The position numbers were made by a program, and so were the translations under genes. The notes beneath the pieces were generated by a model. That model did not search any database and was not told the DNA's origin. It saw only the letters and a list, made by a program, of their open reading frames with translations. DNA of 64,000 nt from Planctomycetota bacterium (GTDB taxonomy: Bacteria; Planctomycetota; UBA8742; UBA2392): contig JADZFR010000004.1 of the NCBI GenBank assembly GCA_020849795.1, positions 60,339 through 124,338 of the forward strand, in the 5' to 3' direction. Shown here one piece after another: positions 50,420 through 61,800 of this stretch (position 1 is its first letter; each line of letters opens with the position of its first letter).

Positions 50420-51343
50420 TTAGAGGGCCACGTCGTAACCGAAGGCCTTCAGGTCGTCGCCGATCAGTTGTTGCAGCCGGGCCAGCTGGTCCGGGCGCAG
50501 CTCGCGGCGGCCCTTGCCGATGTTTGCGTCGGTCACCGCCTGTGTGACCGATTGGTGGTGCGTGTACGCGCTGACGTCGCCCAAAGACTCGACGTGGCCC
50601 AGTTCGCCGACCATGGTCGCCTCGTAGCCCACGCCGAGCAGGCTGCACACGGGCTCAAGTGCCCGCACCGGAGTGCGCACAAGGTCTTCGTAACGCACTT
50701 CGACGGCTTGCTGCGGCAGTGCCTCGACCACGCCATGCCCCAGGCGTACGGCCGTCTGCCACCGCGCGGCGTAGTGCGGCAGGTCTGGCGATTTGTCCTG
50801 GTGCATGAACGAGGCAACAACATCCACGCCATCGCGCACCATGTGCACGAACTTCGCCTGCGGGAACAACTCGCGAATCTCGTGCAGGTGAAACGTGTTG
50901 GCGGGCGTCTTGTCGCCCCAGGCGCAGCCAGGTTTGCCCAGGGCCTGCGCCAGCGCGGTGTAGACCGACTCGATGATGCGGGCCAGAGAGCGGCGCTCTT
51001 GGGGCTCGGCTTCCAGCTGTGCCTGCACCCGGGCCCTGAGCGGCGTGAACAGGGGGTTCCACGAGCGTTCCCACTCGTACCAGTTGAGCATGTCCGAGAC
51101 CAGTTGCGGCCACTCGCGGTATGCGCGGTGGCGATAACCCTGGACCACTTCGCCCAGGTAGCCGAACTCTGGCGGGATGTAGATGCGCGGGTGCGCGGCC
51201 AGGATTCGTCGCAGCAGCGTGCTGCCGCAGCGTCCACTGCCGATGATGAAAAAGGGGTCGCCGGCAAAATCGTCCGACATCGGCCACAGCCGCGCGGAGG
51301 TCGCGCGGCGCACGGCATGGTAGGCAACGCGTGCCCAGTTCAT
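50420..51343 (-). CDS. PAPS-dependent sulfotransferase family protein
   Basis: 307 aa. The 5'-phosphosulfate loop is FIIGSGRCGSTLLRRIL at about residues 33-49. The 3'-phosphate site is VHMVRDGVDVVASF at about 165-178, with a YEDL at VRYEDLVRTP. Conserved DKTP occurs in WGDKTPANTFHL. It transfers sulfate from PAPS to a hydroxyl or amine acceptor, unidentified. Its ATG overlaps the acyltransferase stop by 4 bp, so both are coupled with the zinc-ribbon gene upstream. Confidence 0.85.
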   Translation of the reverse strand: MNWARVAYHAVRRATSARLWPMSDDFAGDPFFIIGSGRCGSTLLRRILAAHPRIYIPPEFGYLGEVVQGYRHRAYREWPQLVSDMLNWYEWERSWNPLFTPLRARVQAQLEAEPQERRSLARIIESVYTALAQALGKPGCAWGDKTPANTFHLHEIRELFPQAKFVHMVRDGVDVVASFMHQDKSPDLPHYAARWQTAVRLGHGVVEALPQQAVEVRYEDLVRTPVRALEPVCSLLGVGYEATMVGELGHVESLGDVSAYTHHQSVTQAVTDANIGKGRRELRPDQLARLQQLIGDDLKAFGYDVAL

Positions 51344-52167
51344 GCTTCTGGTTTATCGCGCCGCCGCGTTGATATCCACTGTGCGGCGAAATCAACCAGC
51401 AATCGCTGGTCCATGAGCTGGGCCCTGGCGCAGGCGACCTGCCCGGTCTTGACGTGTCCAGCCCGAATGACGTCCCAGCCGATTTCCGGAAAGTCGCCGG
51501 CATCGAGCTTCAGGTCTTCGAACTGCACCCATTGCCGGTGCTCGCCGACCATGATTGCGGCACCTTGTTTCATCTGCGTCTTGGCCGGCCAGTCGGCGCG
51601 GTGTTCGGCCAGATGCAGCGAGCTGTTGCGGTCGTGGCCGACGCCGAGCAGCAGCACGCTGCCGCCGAGATCATAGATACGCGCCAGCGGCGACTCTTCG
51701 CCGAAGCCTGAGTTCAGCCGGTGATCCTGAGTAATAGCCCGCGCATAGCGGCCCCACGCGCACCAGCTTACCGCGGGGTGGCTGCTGCGGCGCACATCAG
51801 GCGCGCGTCTGAACAGCTCGGCGATGGCGCCCATGCCGCGCGTGTGGCTCATGCGCGCGTCAAAGGCCGGCATGTGGTCGCGAACCGCCTGGTGCCAGGC
51901 TTCGGGCACGGCGGGGTCGTTCCAGTGCACCGGCTCAGAATTGTCGGTGCTGTATGCCGGCAGACACAACGTGCCGCTGTCGGTGACTGCCCGCTGCAGC
52001 GCCAGCACCACCGCGTGCGGGCCGCCCACAACCCAGCCCAGCGCACTCAGCGAAGAATGCACAGCCACGGTCATTCCCTCGTGCACGCCCAATGCGCGCA
52101 GGTCGGCGATCAGCGACTCAACGGTCGCCGGTGTTTCGGCTTTGGCAATGGCATCGGCTTCCGGCAC
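51340..52167 (-). CDS. AAC(3)-family aminoglycoside N3'-acetyltransferase-like protein
   Basis: 275 aa from GTG 52167, with AGGA upstream; longer frames overlap the preceding gene. Family motifs: VHSSLSALGWVVGGPHAVV near residue 36, GTLCLPAYSTDNSEP, and RSSHPAVSWCAWGR, with GSVLLLGVGHDRNSSLHLAE near 200. The fold acetylates amino groups on sugars using acetyl-CoA; many chromosomal members do not confer resistance. Context with a sulfotransferase suggests modification of a glycan or small molecule. Confidence 0.82.
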   Translation of the reverse strand: MPEADAIAKAETPATVESLIADLRALGVHEGMTVAVHSSLSALGWVVGGPHAVVLALQRAVTDSGTLCLPAYSTDNSEPVHWNDPAVPEAWHQAVRDHMPAFDARMSHTRGMGAIAELFRRAPDVRRSSHPAVSWCAWGRYARAITQDHRLNSGFGEESPLARIYDLGGSVLLLGVGHDRNSSLHLAEHRADWPAKTQMKQGAAIMVGEHRQWVQFEDLKLDAGDFPEIGWDVIRAGHVKTGQVACARAQLMDQRLLVDFAAQWISTRRRDKPEA

Positions 52168-52183
52168 GTGAGATCCTGCGGCG

Positions 52184-54013
52184 TCAGTCTTTCCACAGTT
52201 GCTGCATCTTCTGCTGCATATCCGCGGCGAGTTTCTGCATTTCTGCACTGAGCTTCAGCACCAGCGCCTGGTCGTTCATGTTGGCCATCATCTTCTGCGA
52301 AAGCTCCTGCACTCGTGCCGTGTACTCCTGCTGCAGGCGGTCCATTTCGGCTTGGGCGTGATCGCGCCGGGCCTCATCATCGGCGTGCTGCTTTTCCGCA
52401 TCAAGGATGGACTGCTTGATCGGCAGCGTTGCCGGCCCGTCCTCAAGAAACGTCTCTACCTCAAGCTCTTTGGCTTCCTCACGCAATTCGCGCAGCGTGT
52501 CGCGCTGCTCGTGGTAGGCGTCCACGGCGGCGCGAATGCCCTCGTCCCACACGCCAAGCCACTTGTCTATCTCGGGATCGAGCGGGCGCTTGGGGTCGCT
52601 GTCCCAGTAGTAAGGCTTGCTGCGGTCCAGCAGCGGCGTCTCTTTGTTGCGCCGGATGTACTCGCGCTTGAACCTTGTATCCAGCGACTCGCCATGCTGC
52701 GTCACCCACGCATCAAATGCCGGCGACGTTGTTTCGCTTTGCGCCGTGAGCAGACCGTACATCGCCTTGTGCGCGGAAAAACCTCCCCGCGGATCCGACA
52801 GTTCGGGGTCAAGGGCGGCAATCGCCTTCGCATACAGGCCGTCATCATGGCCCGGCGGGTTGCCCAGTACTTCGGCCGCAGCGGCTCTTCCACCCCAGCT
52901 TGTCGCCTGCTTGAACAGGTCCAGCCGTCGGCGGTACTCGTCGGAGCTGTCGGCTGGCGGAACGTAAAAGCAGTCCAGCAGGTGCGGCACGACCTCGGGG
53001 CGGTCGGCGCCGAGTTCGTCGCATGCCTTCCACAGCACGGGCCACGGGTAGCGCCCGCGCAGATAACTGTTGCGCATGGTGTACAGGGCCCAGCCCAGCA
53101 CGGCATCGGTCACGTAAAACAGCCGATACAGCACGATTTCGGCGATGACCGGGTGCTCGTCAAAGTTGCGGCCGATCAGCGTGTTGACCGCCCAAAGCGC
53201 GTGGCAGGCATAGTCGCGGTTATGGTGCAATGCGGCGTACTCGCCCGCGTCGATCAGCGTCTTGACGCAGACGGCTTTGCCAAGGCCCAGCTCGCTCAAT
53301 ATTGCGCGCTTGGCGTTGACGTCGAACACCACGCCGCGGCACGCCTGGATGACGCCCGGCCAAAGCGTGGGGTCGCCTTCGCACAGCAGTTTGCCGATGG
53401 CATCAAACACAGAAGCTCCGACGGCGTCGTGGTCCTGGCCGGCATGCCGCAGCAGCCATGGCAGGAAGTGCGCCGTGGTGTGGTTGATCAGGCTCCAGCT
53501 TTCGAAGTTCTGCGCCAGGTGAATCCGCGGCAGCAGCTCGGGCTCGTGCAAAATGCGCCAGATCAGCTGTTCGGTGGCGACGTCCCACGGGTAGTCGAGC
53601 TTGTCGCGGCGCTGGTTCTCAAAATCCTGGCGCGTGCGGCGTTGCGGCGGGTCGACATCATCGGCGGTGATCGCGACCAGCCGTGTTTCGAGTTTGCTTT
53701 GGGCGCCGCAGTACTTGCAGGTCTGGATCGCCTGCTCCGTGTCCGCCCCGAACTCGGCCCCGCAGCCGGGACAGGTGCATGTTTCGTAGGTTGCAGTCTT
53801 GCGCAGCCAGCGAGTTGCCCCCTTGATGTCGGGGCGCTGCAATGCGCCGGCGCTGGCCTCTACGGCGCGCAGCCGGTACTGCAGCGTGCTGCCCCCGCCG
53901 CAGAATGCGCAGCGGGCCTCGCGGCCGCTTTCGGCAAGTTGCAGGGGCGCGCCACAGGTGGGGCAGATGCCGCGGTGGCTGCGCGACAGCGACTCAGGAA
54001 TCACGTCGTACAT
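52184..54013 (-). CDS. zinc-ribbon protein, 609 aa, unknown function
   Basis: Two N-terminal zinc ribbons, CPTCG...CAFCG (about residues 17-38) and CPGCG...CKYCG (about 81-102). A long helical-repeat-like body follows (LIWRILHEPELLPRIHLAQN, VVPHLLDCFYVPPADSSDEY). The C-terminus is a Gln/Met-rich coiled coil (AEMDRLQQEYTARVQELSQK, ADMQQKMQQLWKD). No membrane segment. Probably binds nucleic acid or protein through the ribbons. It is 16 bp upstream of the acyltransferase and likely in its operon. Confidence 0.7.
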   Translation of the reverse strand: MYDVIPESLSRSHRGICPTCGAPLQLAESGREARCAFCGGGSTLQYRLRAVEASAGALQRPDIKGATRWLRKTATYETCTCPGCGAEFGADTEQAIQTCKYCGAQSKLETRLVAITADDVDPPQRRTRQDFENQRRDKLDYPWDVATEQLIWRILHEPELLPRIHLAQNFESWSLINHTTAHFLPWLLRHAGQDHDAVGASVFDAIGKLLCEGDPTLWPGVIQACRGVVFDVNAKRAILSELGLGKAVCVKTLIDAGEYAALHHNRDYACHALWAVNTLIGRNFDEHPVIAEIVLYRLFYVTDAVLGWALYTMRNSYLRGRYPWPVLWKACDELGADRPEVVPHLLDCFYVPPADSSDEYRRRLDLFKQATSWGGRAAAAEVLGNPPGHDDGLYAKAIAALDPELSDPRGGFSAHKAMYGLLTAQSETTSPAFDAWVTQHGESLDTRFKREYIRRNKETPLLDRSKPYYWDSDPKRPLDPEIDKWLGVWDEGIRAAVDAYHEQRDTLRELREEAKELEVETFLEDGPATLPIKQSILDAEKQHADDEARRDHAQAEMDRLQQEYTARVQELSQKMMANMNDQALVLKLSAEMQKLAADMQQKMQQLWKD

Positions 54014-54068
54014 GGCGGCCAGTGTATCGCCGGGCGCGCCGCGTGGGCAGATGGGCTATGCTGGGGCC

Positions 54069-54269
54069 ATGGGCCTGCACCAGAAAATCTCGCGCGCGGT
54101 GTTTGCGGGCACGCTGTTTCTGCTGAGCGTCATTTCGTACGTGGCGCTGGACCGGCTCGAGCTGATGTGGAACATCTGGGCACAGGTCATAACCGGGCTG
54201 GTGGTGCTGATCGCGGCATGGGTGCTGGGTCGCTACGTCCCGCGCTGGCTGGGAGTCGAGCGTGATTGA
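54069..54269 (+). CDS. small two-span membrane protein, 66 aa
   Basis: MGLHQKISRAVFAGTL then two hydrophobic stretches (AVFAGTLFLLSVISYVAL, WAQVITGLVVLIAAWVLG) and a basic end. It overlaps the next gene by 8 bp (GTGATTGA), so translation is coupled. Longer in-frame starts upstream run inside the zinc-ribbon gene on the opposite strand and are rejected. Function unknown. Confidence 0.65.
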   Translation: MGLHQKISRAVFAGTLFLLSVISYVALDRLELMWNIWAQVITGLVVLIAAWVLGRYVPRWLGVERD

Positions 54270-54891
54270 ACCAAAGAAGACACAGGCTTGGCTTCCGGTG
54301 CTGCTGGTGCTGTGGGTTGCCGCGCTGGCTGCGTCTGCTTTCGGCCCTTCAGACCTGCTTACGTGGTTTCTTGAAACTGCGCCAGTGATGTTCGCCATCC
54401 CGCTGCTGGTGTTGACGCGCCGCCGCTTTCCGCTAACCCCGCTGTTGTACGTGTTGATCTTCCTGCACGGCTTGATCCTGATGCTGGGCGGGGCATACAC
54501 CTACGCCGAGGTGCCCCCCGGTTTCTGGGTGCGCGACGCGCTGGGCCTTGAGCGCAACCACTACGACCGCCTGGGGCACTTTGCGCAGGGCTTTGTGCCG
54601 GCGATCCTTGCCCGCGAGATCCTGCTGCGCACATCGCCGTTGAAGCCCGGGACGTGGCTGTTCGTGCTGGTCACCAGCGTGTGTCTTGCATTCAGCGCGT
54701 TCTACGAACTGATTGAATGGTGGAGCGCGGTAGCACTGGGCCAGGGGGCGGATGCGTTCCTGGGCACGCAAGGCGACCAGTGGGATACGCAGTGGGACAT
54801 GTTCCTGGCGCTGATCGGCGCTGTCTCGGCCCAGATTGCGCTGGGGCGGGTGCACACGCGGCAGGTGCTTGCCGGCGGCGTGATCCGTTAG
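54262..54891 (+). CDS. DUF2238 (YjdF-like) membrane protein
   Basis: 209 aa, GTG start. Five membrane segments and the DUF2238 core GGAYTYAEVPPGFWVRDALG followed by RNHYDRLGHFAQGF. Then come AFYELIEWWSAVALGQGADA and GTQGDQWDTQWDM. The conserved charged residues in the membrane hint at a catalytic or transport role, but none is proven. Its end overlaps proC on the opposite strand by 4 bp. Confidence 0.87.
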   Translation: MIEPKKTQAWLPVLLVLWVAALAASAFGPSDLLTWFLETAPVMFAIPLLVLTRRRFPLTPLLYVLIFLHGLILMLGGAYTYAEVPPGFWVRDALGLERNHYDRLGHFAQGFVPAILAREILLRTSPLKPGTWLFVLVTSVCLAFSAFYELIEWWSAVALGQGADAFLGTQGDQWDTQWDMFLALIGAVSAQIALGRVHTRQVLAGGVIR

Positions 54892-55685
54892 CCACGGCCA
54901 AGTTCCGCGGCCCGGGTCCTGGCGGCTTTCACGGCATCCTTGAAAGCCTGCTTCCAGTTCATGTTCTCGAGGTGCGTGATCGCCGCGTGCGTCGTGCCGC
55001 CGGGGCTGGTCACGCGTTTGCGCAATTCGGCGGGCCCGGCGGGATCGTGCGCCAGCAGCGTCGCGGCGCCGCGGAACGTCTGGTACGCCAGCGTGTATGC
55101 CTGCTCGCGCGCCAAGCCAAGTTCCTGGGCGGCTTCGATCAGGGCCTCGGCCATATAGAAGATATACGCCGGGCCGGTGCCGCTGACCGCCGTCACCGCG
55201 TCCATCTGTTGCTCGTCCACCACGACGACCTTGCCGACGGCGCTCAGGATGTTCAACGCGGTGGCCAGTTGCTGGTCGCTTGCGTACCGGCCCCGCGCCA
55301 GCGCCGTTGCCGCCATGCCGATCGCGGCGGGCGTGTTCGGCATCGTGCGAATCACCGGCACATTGCCCAGCGCGTGCTCAAACGTCGCGATGGTTACTCC
55401 GGCGCACACGCTGATCGCCAGCTTGTCGGGTGTCCAAGCGGGCTTTACAGCCGCCAGCGTCTCCTTGATCTGTTGCGGCTTTACAGCGAAGACCACGGTG
55501 TGTGCCTCGCGCACGGCGTCAACGGCGTGCTCAACCGTTGGAACGCGCAGGTGTTGGGTAAGGAACTCGCGGCGCGCATTTCGCACCTCGGCCACGACCA
55601 GGCTCTCGCGGCCCCAGCCCGAGTCGAGAAGGCCCTCGGCCAACGCGCCGCCCATGAACCCGCCGCCTACAATTGCCGTCTTCAT
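54888..55685 (-). CDS. proC: pyrroline-5-carboxylate reductase
   Basis: 265 aa from ATG 55685 with GGAGG upstream. N-terminal Rossmann motif IVGGGFMGGALAEGLL, central VFAVKPQQIKETL, VIRTMPNTPAAIGMAATALA, and C-terminal AVSGTGPAYIFYMAEALIEA with SPGGTTHAAITHLE. These are the NADP and proline-binding signatures. It catalyses the last step of proline synthesis. The length is normal and no other proline gene is adjacent, though proS lies in the window. Confidence 0.95.
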   Translation of the reverse strand: MKTAIVGGGFMGGALAEGLLDSGWGRESLVVAEVRNARREFLTQHLRVPTVEHAVDAVREAHTVVFAVKPQQIKETLAAVKPAWTPDKLAISVCAGVTIATFEHALGNVPVIRTMPNTPAAIGMAATALARGRYASDQQLATALNILSAVGKVVVVDEQQMDAVTAVSGTGPAYIFYMAEALIEAAQELGLAREQAYTLAYQTFRGAATLLAHDPAGPAELRKRVTSPGGTTHAAITHLENMNWKQAFKDAVKAARTRAAELGRG

Positions 55686-55750
55686 CGCAGCCTCCGGCGG
55701 GAGTGTAGTGGCGAAGCCGCGGCAGAGAAGCACGGGAATGCAGGTAAACG

Positions 55751-55784
55751 AAACCGGCGGCTGGGATTTCCCAGCCGCCGGTTT
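55751..55784 (-). terminator. terminator-like hairpin after the giant surface-protein gene
   Basis: A perfect 16-bp stem AAACCGGCGGCTGGGA / TCCCAGCCGCCGGTTT with a 2-nt loop lies 17 bp after the gene's stop on the minus strand, followed by CGTTTACC. The stem ends in its own TTT; the U tract is weak. Confidence 0.7.
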
Positions 55785-55801
55785 GAATCGAACGAACGGA
55801 A

Positions 55802-58800
55802 CTATGCGCGACGACGGCGTGTCACGCCGGCGATCGCCATCAGGCCAAGCGCCCCAAGCAGCAGGGCCCAGCCCGAATGCTGCGCTGAGCAACCGCCGCC
55901 GCCATCCTTACTCTTGCCGCCGCCGGTCGAGCCGACCGTCGAGTAGCTGAACGTCTGGGTGATGGTCTGCGGAGGCAGCGAACCGCTGGTGACCACGATG
56001 GCCAGCGTCGTGCCGCTGCCCGGCGGAACCAGCAAGCCGGTCACCTGTGTGCCGGTGCCGTTGATGACTGGGGTACCCGGGCAAAGCGCGCCGCCGATGG
56101 TCACCGAGAACGGGGCGTTGAAACCGTTGCCGTCGATGGTGATGGCTACGCCGCCCGCCGGGAAGTCGGCGACCGGGGCAAAGGTGGTCACGAAGAAGTC
56201 AACGATCGAGAGTGTGCTGCTGACTGGTGCCGGCGTACCCAGCAGGGCCGTCACGCCGCCCGCTGTAATCGCGGAAGCGGCAGGCACAGACAGGCTGAGG
56301 GTCTCGGGCACTGATGCACCGGCTGCCGCAGTGGCCAGCAGGCTCAGGCGCACCCACAGGTCGACGCTGCCCGCGTTGGGCACCACGACCGACGGCGTGA
56401 AAGTTGCCGCGACCAGCGCCGCGCCGGCACCCTGGAAGATCTGGGTGTCCGTGGTGCTGTCGAAGCTGCCGTCGCCGTTGTCGCGCCACACCTGCACGCC
56501 TGCGGTCGGGTCAAGGTCGTTGACCCAGTCGCCGGTGCCGGCGGTGGTGAAGTCAATCTGCGTGACCGTGACGTCCTGGTTGCTGGCCGTGAGGCGGAAC
56601 TTGGCCAGGACGTGTGTCTGGGCAACGCCGGTGTCAATCGTGGCGTTGGCAGGCGGTGTCGGGCCGTTGCCAAGGGTGATGGTCGCGACGTCAATCGTCA
56701 GAGCGGTGCTGTCCACGTTCACGTCGCCCGTGACCGTGCCGCCGGCGGGCGGGGTCGCGGTAACGCTGGTAATACGGGCGTTCAGCGTCTGGCCCGTGGT
56801 GGCTGAGCCGGCCAGCGTACCCACAAGGAAGAAGCGGCGGCTGCTGGTGGCTGCGAACGTGGTGTTGGTCAGCTGGGCGAGATACAGGCTGCTGGCGTCG
56901 AAGCTGACAGCGGCTGCCGCCACTGCCAGGGCGTCGCCGGCGTCGTATACGCCGCTGGCGTTGGAGTCTTCGTACAGTGCCAGGCTGTCGTACGCGAGGT
57001 TGGCGTTGGCGGTGCCGGTGCCCTCGAACTCAAGCTCGGTGGCTGTCCAGGCGGCCGCAATCGTGGTGAGTGTGCCGTCCCAGATCACGTGGCCTGCGCC
57101 GCCCGGGCCCTGCGAGTTGCTGTTGACGGTGGTGGATGCAACGGGGCCGTTGAGAGTGATGTTGAGGTTGTTGGCGTAGTAGATCAAGCCGGGCGCGGTG
57201 CCGGCTGCCGGGGCGGGTGTACCGTTGATGTTGGTGCCGGTGCTGGCGCCGCTTGCGGTTGTAAGCTGCGTGGCGTACTCGGCGCCGCTGGGTGTGGCAG
57301 CGTCGAACTGGACCATCAGGAAGTAGACCTTGGTGGTGCCCGCGGTGAACTGGCTTTCCGTACCGCTGATCGTGAAAATGACCTGGTTGCTGCCGTTGAA
57401 GCCGGTCTGGGTGTCCACCTGCACGTCTGCGCCGTCAAACACGCCGTTGGCGTTGTCGTCACGGTACAGGTCAGCCTGCACGATGTCGGCCTGGAGTGTG
57501 CCGCCCGAGATCGCCGAGCCGGTAAAGGTGATGCTGGTCAGGGTGTTGTCCGGGCCGTTGGGATAGGCGACCTCAAACTGCTGCATCAGGTAGTCCGCGC
57601 CGCCCGGTGCGGCAATGCCCTGGGTGGCCGGGCTGGTGTCGGTGATGTTGAAGTCCGGCGCGTTGATGTCGAGGCCGGCCATGGTACCGGACGGTGTGCC
57701 GCTGCTTCCGGCACCGGTGCCCACGCTGATGGCGCTGACGGTGTACTCAAACGTTTCAGCCGGGATGGCGCTGCCGTTCAGCTTGACGACAACAAAGTAT
57801 GTCTTGGCCTGCGAGACCGAGAATGGCTGCAGCCCCGAAGGCACGTTGAACACCAGCGAGCCATCGTCTGCCGGGAACGCAGCGGCTGTGTCGACCAATG
57901 TGTCGTTGGCGTTGTCGTAGCTGCCGACGGCGCCGCTGGCCGAGTCTTCGTAGATTGCAACTTCGGTGTAAGCCGTGCTGTCGTCGCCGGTGCCTGAAGC
58001 CGCCAGCGTGATCGTCAGCAGGTCAGGCGTGCCGCTGCCCGACGCGGTGATGGTGAACACGCCCGCTTCAAAGCCGTTGCCGCCCGTGCCGGTTTCGTTG
58101 GCGTAAACGCCGGCAGCAGTGCCGGTGGTGGCGCTGACAACAAGCGTGGTGTCGATGATCTGGACGCCCTGCATGATGGCGCTTGGCAGGCCAAGGCCGT
58201 CCGAGGCGACGTTGCTGACAATCGCGGTGACCTGGGTATGGAAGGTGTGGCCGGCAGACGCCAGTGTGGCGCCGTTCATGCGAGTCACCACGAAGAACGT
58301 TGCCGACGAGCCGCCGGCAATGGCCAGCGCGGATGACGTAAACGCACGCGTGCCGTTGTCGCCGGCAAAGGCAGTTGCGGCGGCCCCGAACAACGCGTCA
58401 CCGCCGTCCCAGAAACCGTTGGCGTTGGTGTCCCGGTACAGGGCAACTTGTGAGTAAGCGTTGCTGTCGTTACCGGTGCCGGACGCGGACAGCGTAATGC
58501 TGGTCAGGTTCACGTTCGTGCCGGTGCTGGTGTTTGAAAGCGTGAACTTGCCGGTCTGGACGTCTGTGGCGTCGTTGGCCAGGCGCTGGGTGACTGTGCC
58601 GGGCTCTGCTGCGACGTACAGGCTGGCGCTTTGGATGGTCAAGCGATAGCTGCCGCTGTTGATCGTGCCGGTGAAAATCGCGCCGACGGCCGCCGAGTTG
58701 CTCATGAAGAAGTGGCCGAACTGCGATCCGTTTGCCGGTGCGGTGCCGCCGCCCAGTTTCACAATCGTGAAGTACAGCAGCGTCTCGTTAGGACCAATCG

Positions 58801-61800
58801 AGGTGTTAGTGAAGTTGTGTGTGGTGTTCCAGCTCGTAAATGTGCCGCCGATCTTTGTGTCAGACGCACGCTCCCAGTTGCCGCTGCCGTTGGCGTCCAT
58901 GAACAGCTCTACCGAAGTGAAGATGGCTGTGCTGACCGTGCCGAAGGAAAGCAGGCTAAGCTGCGTGATCGTTACGTTCAGCGGGCTGTTGTTCTGTACC
59001 TGGAAGCGCTCGAACACGAACCCGTCGCCGCCCGGCCCGGTGTAGTCCCATGCCGCGGGGCGGTTCGTGGAGACCGGGAAAGTCACGTTCAATTGCGGCT
59101 GCTGGATCACGTGGCCCGCCATGGTCTGCGAAGGCAGGCCTGCGGTGGGTGAGCCGGTGACCGTGATGTCGTCAACGATGGTGCGGAAGGTCTGGCCCGG
59201 CGCAGGAAGGGTCGCGCCGTTGAACTTCACGACAACGAAGCACCGAGTCACTGAGGCTGCCGCAAGGGCCAGCGTATCCGTAAAGACCAGCGTGCCGTCA
59301 TTCGTGGCAAAGGCGGTGACCGCCGCGTCATAAATCGTGTCAGCGGCGTCATACGAGCCCACGTTGCCCGAGCTGGGGTTGTCAATGTAGATGGCGACTT
59401 CGGAGTACGCGGTGCTGTCATTGCCGGTGCCTGTTGCGCGCAAGTCAATCGAGTCCAGGGTAGCGGCGCTGGCTCCGGTGTTCTCGACCACGAAGGTGCC
59501 GTTCACGGCGCCTGACACATCGTTGGCCCAGATGTTCTGGGTTGCGCCGGTGCTGGCCAGCACCGTGACCACGCTGCCGAACTGCCAGTTGGTGTTGTTG
59601 CCCGAGTCCACGCCGCCCGGGGCGGCATAGACCGTCGATGACGCGGCACTGTCCTGTACGTCACAGTGCACGGCAGTGACTGTGCCGGTCACCTGCAGCA
59701 GCCACTGGTTGCCTGCACTGGTGCTGCGCAGCAGGATCTTGTTGGCACCGGAGCCGATGAAGACCAGGGCCCCGTTGATGGTCACCGTGTCGCCGGCCCC
59801 GAAGTTGACGCGGCGGCCGGGGATGTTGCAGGTCAGGTCCTGGAAGGTGCTGTCGCCGGTGATCGACGAGGTCGCCGAGCCCGCAATGCGGGTCGTGTTG
59901 GTGGCACTGGCTGTCAGCGTACCCGCGCCGGTCGTGGCAATGTTGCCGGTCACGGAAACCAGCGTGCTGGCCAGCGTCAGGCCGCCTGCATTGCTGATCG
60001 ACCCGATCGCAAAGCCGAAGCCGGTGGCGAAGTTGCCATTCAGCGACAGCGCGCCGCCCGCGGCGACGTTCAAGGTCGGGATCGACAGGTTGGAGGGAAT
60101 CAGCGTGGCGGAAGTCGAAAGCACGTTCAGTACGGCCGCGCCGGTCTTTTCAGCACTGAGTTCATTGATGAACACAACCCACGTGCCCGAACCGGTGTAC
60201 AGGTTGAACGAGCTCGTGGCGCTGCCCGCGAACACGATCTTGCCTGAGCCTGTCACCTGGAAAATCGGTGTTGAGCCAATCGTGACTGAGCCGTTGAAAG
60301 TCACCGTGCCGCCGCTGATGTACACGCCCGACGGCGAGCTGTTGTTGCTGGAAGTGTTGAGGTTCAAGCTGGCGCCCGTGGCTGTGTACTCCAGCGTTCC
60401 GCCCGTCATCTCGAAGCGATGGCCCGAGTTCACAACCTGGTGAGTCCGGACCGAAACCGTCCCGCCCGTGATCGAGAACGTCTTGAGCGCGCTGAACTGG
60501 TAGACTTCGGGCAGGCTGACCGTACCGCCGCTGATGTGAAGCTCGCCCAGCGCCGCAACCGTGCTGGAGACGCGGCTGTTGACGACCGTGAGGTTGTTGC
60601 CGCCGTTGCGGTACGTGCCGGTGCGAATGTCGAGCGCCGCAAGTGTCGGCTGCGCGATGTCGCCGGTGACCACGACTGGTGCAGTCTGCAGAACTTCGAT
60701 TGTGCGGCCGGTCTTGGTGATAGCCAGGCGCTGGAACGTCGAAGTGGCCGAGCCACCGATGACGGAAGTGCTGCCGCCGGCAATGATGACCAGTGACGTG
60801 CCGGCGTTGAAGGTGCCGTTGTTTGTCCAGTGAGCATTGACCGTCAGGGTGCCGGTGCTGCCGTTGAGAACGCCTGAGGCTTGAATCGTGAGGCTGCGGC
60901 AGGTGGCCGTCGCCGACAGTGTCGGCTGGTTCGGCAGCGCGCTGGTGTCAGGAATGATCACGTCGTTGGTGGCGGTTGGGACAGAGGCCGGGTTCCAGTT
61001 GGTGGCCGTGCCCCAGGCAGTGCTGGTGGCGCCCGTCCAGGTATGAGCTGCCGGTGCGGCCCCGAAGTTCCAGTTGGTGTTATTGCCCGAGTTTGTGCCG
61101 CCGTTGACAGTGACTGCGCTGGAAGCGTTGCCGTCCTGCACATCGCAGTAGTCGGCGGTCACGGTACCGTTGACCTGCAAGAGCCACTGGGTGGAGGCCG
61201 ACGAACTGCGCAGCAGCAGCGGGTTGCCTGACACGCCCTGCAGGATCATCGTGCCGCTGAACGTTGTGGTGTTGCCGGCGCCGAAGGTGATGGTGCGGCC
61301 AGGACTGTTGATCGTGAGACTCGAGAACGAATTGTTACCGAGCACGCTGGCCGTGGGGGCCGAGCCGCTCATGGTGACCGAACCCGTAGCGATGCATGAG
61401 CCGGCGCCCGTGGAAGCAATGCTGCCGGAAACAAAGAAGGTCGGCGCCGACAGGTTCAGAGAAATCGCGGTCGAGATGTTGCCGATGCGCCATGCAAAGC
61501 CGGGGCCATTCGCCGCCGAGATCGTCACGCCGCCGCCGCTGCCGATCACCAGGTTGCCGATGCTGTAATCGCCGGGGTTGGTGCCGGCCGGGTTCTGGTG
61601 GAAGATGTTCAGTGTGGCGCCGCCAGTCTTGTTGACGCGCAATTCACTCACGTCGAACTTGCAGGCTGTGCTGGTGGATGAGGTGGATGAACGCAGACGT
61701 GCGGTCGTGTTGGTCGAGCCGACAAACTCTACGATGGCCGTCCCGGTCGCCTGGAACACGTTGCCCGAGTCATTCAGGTCGATGCTGCCGCTGAGCGTGA

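Noticed and set aside
52199..54265. 688-aa plus-strand frame
   Set aside because: Antisense to the zinc-ribbon gene, whose CXXC motifs are real; the plus frame has no motif.
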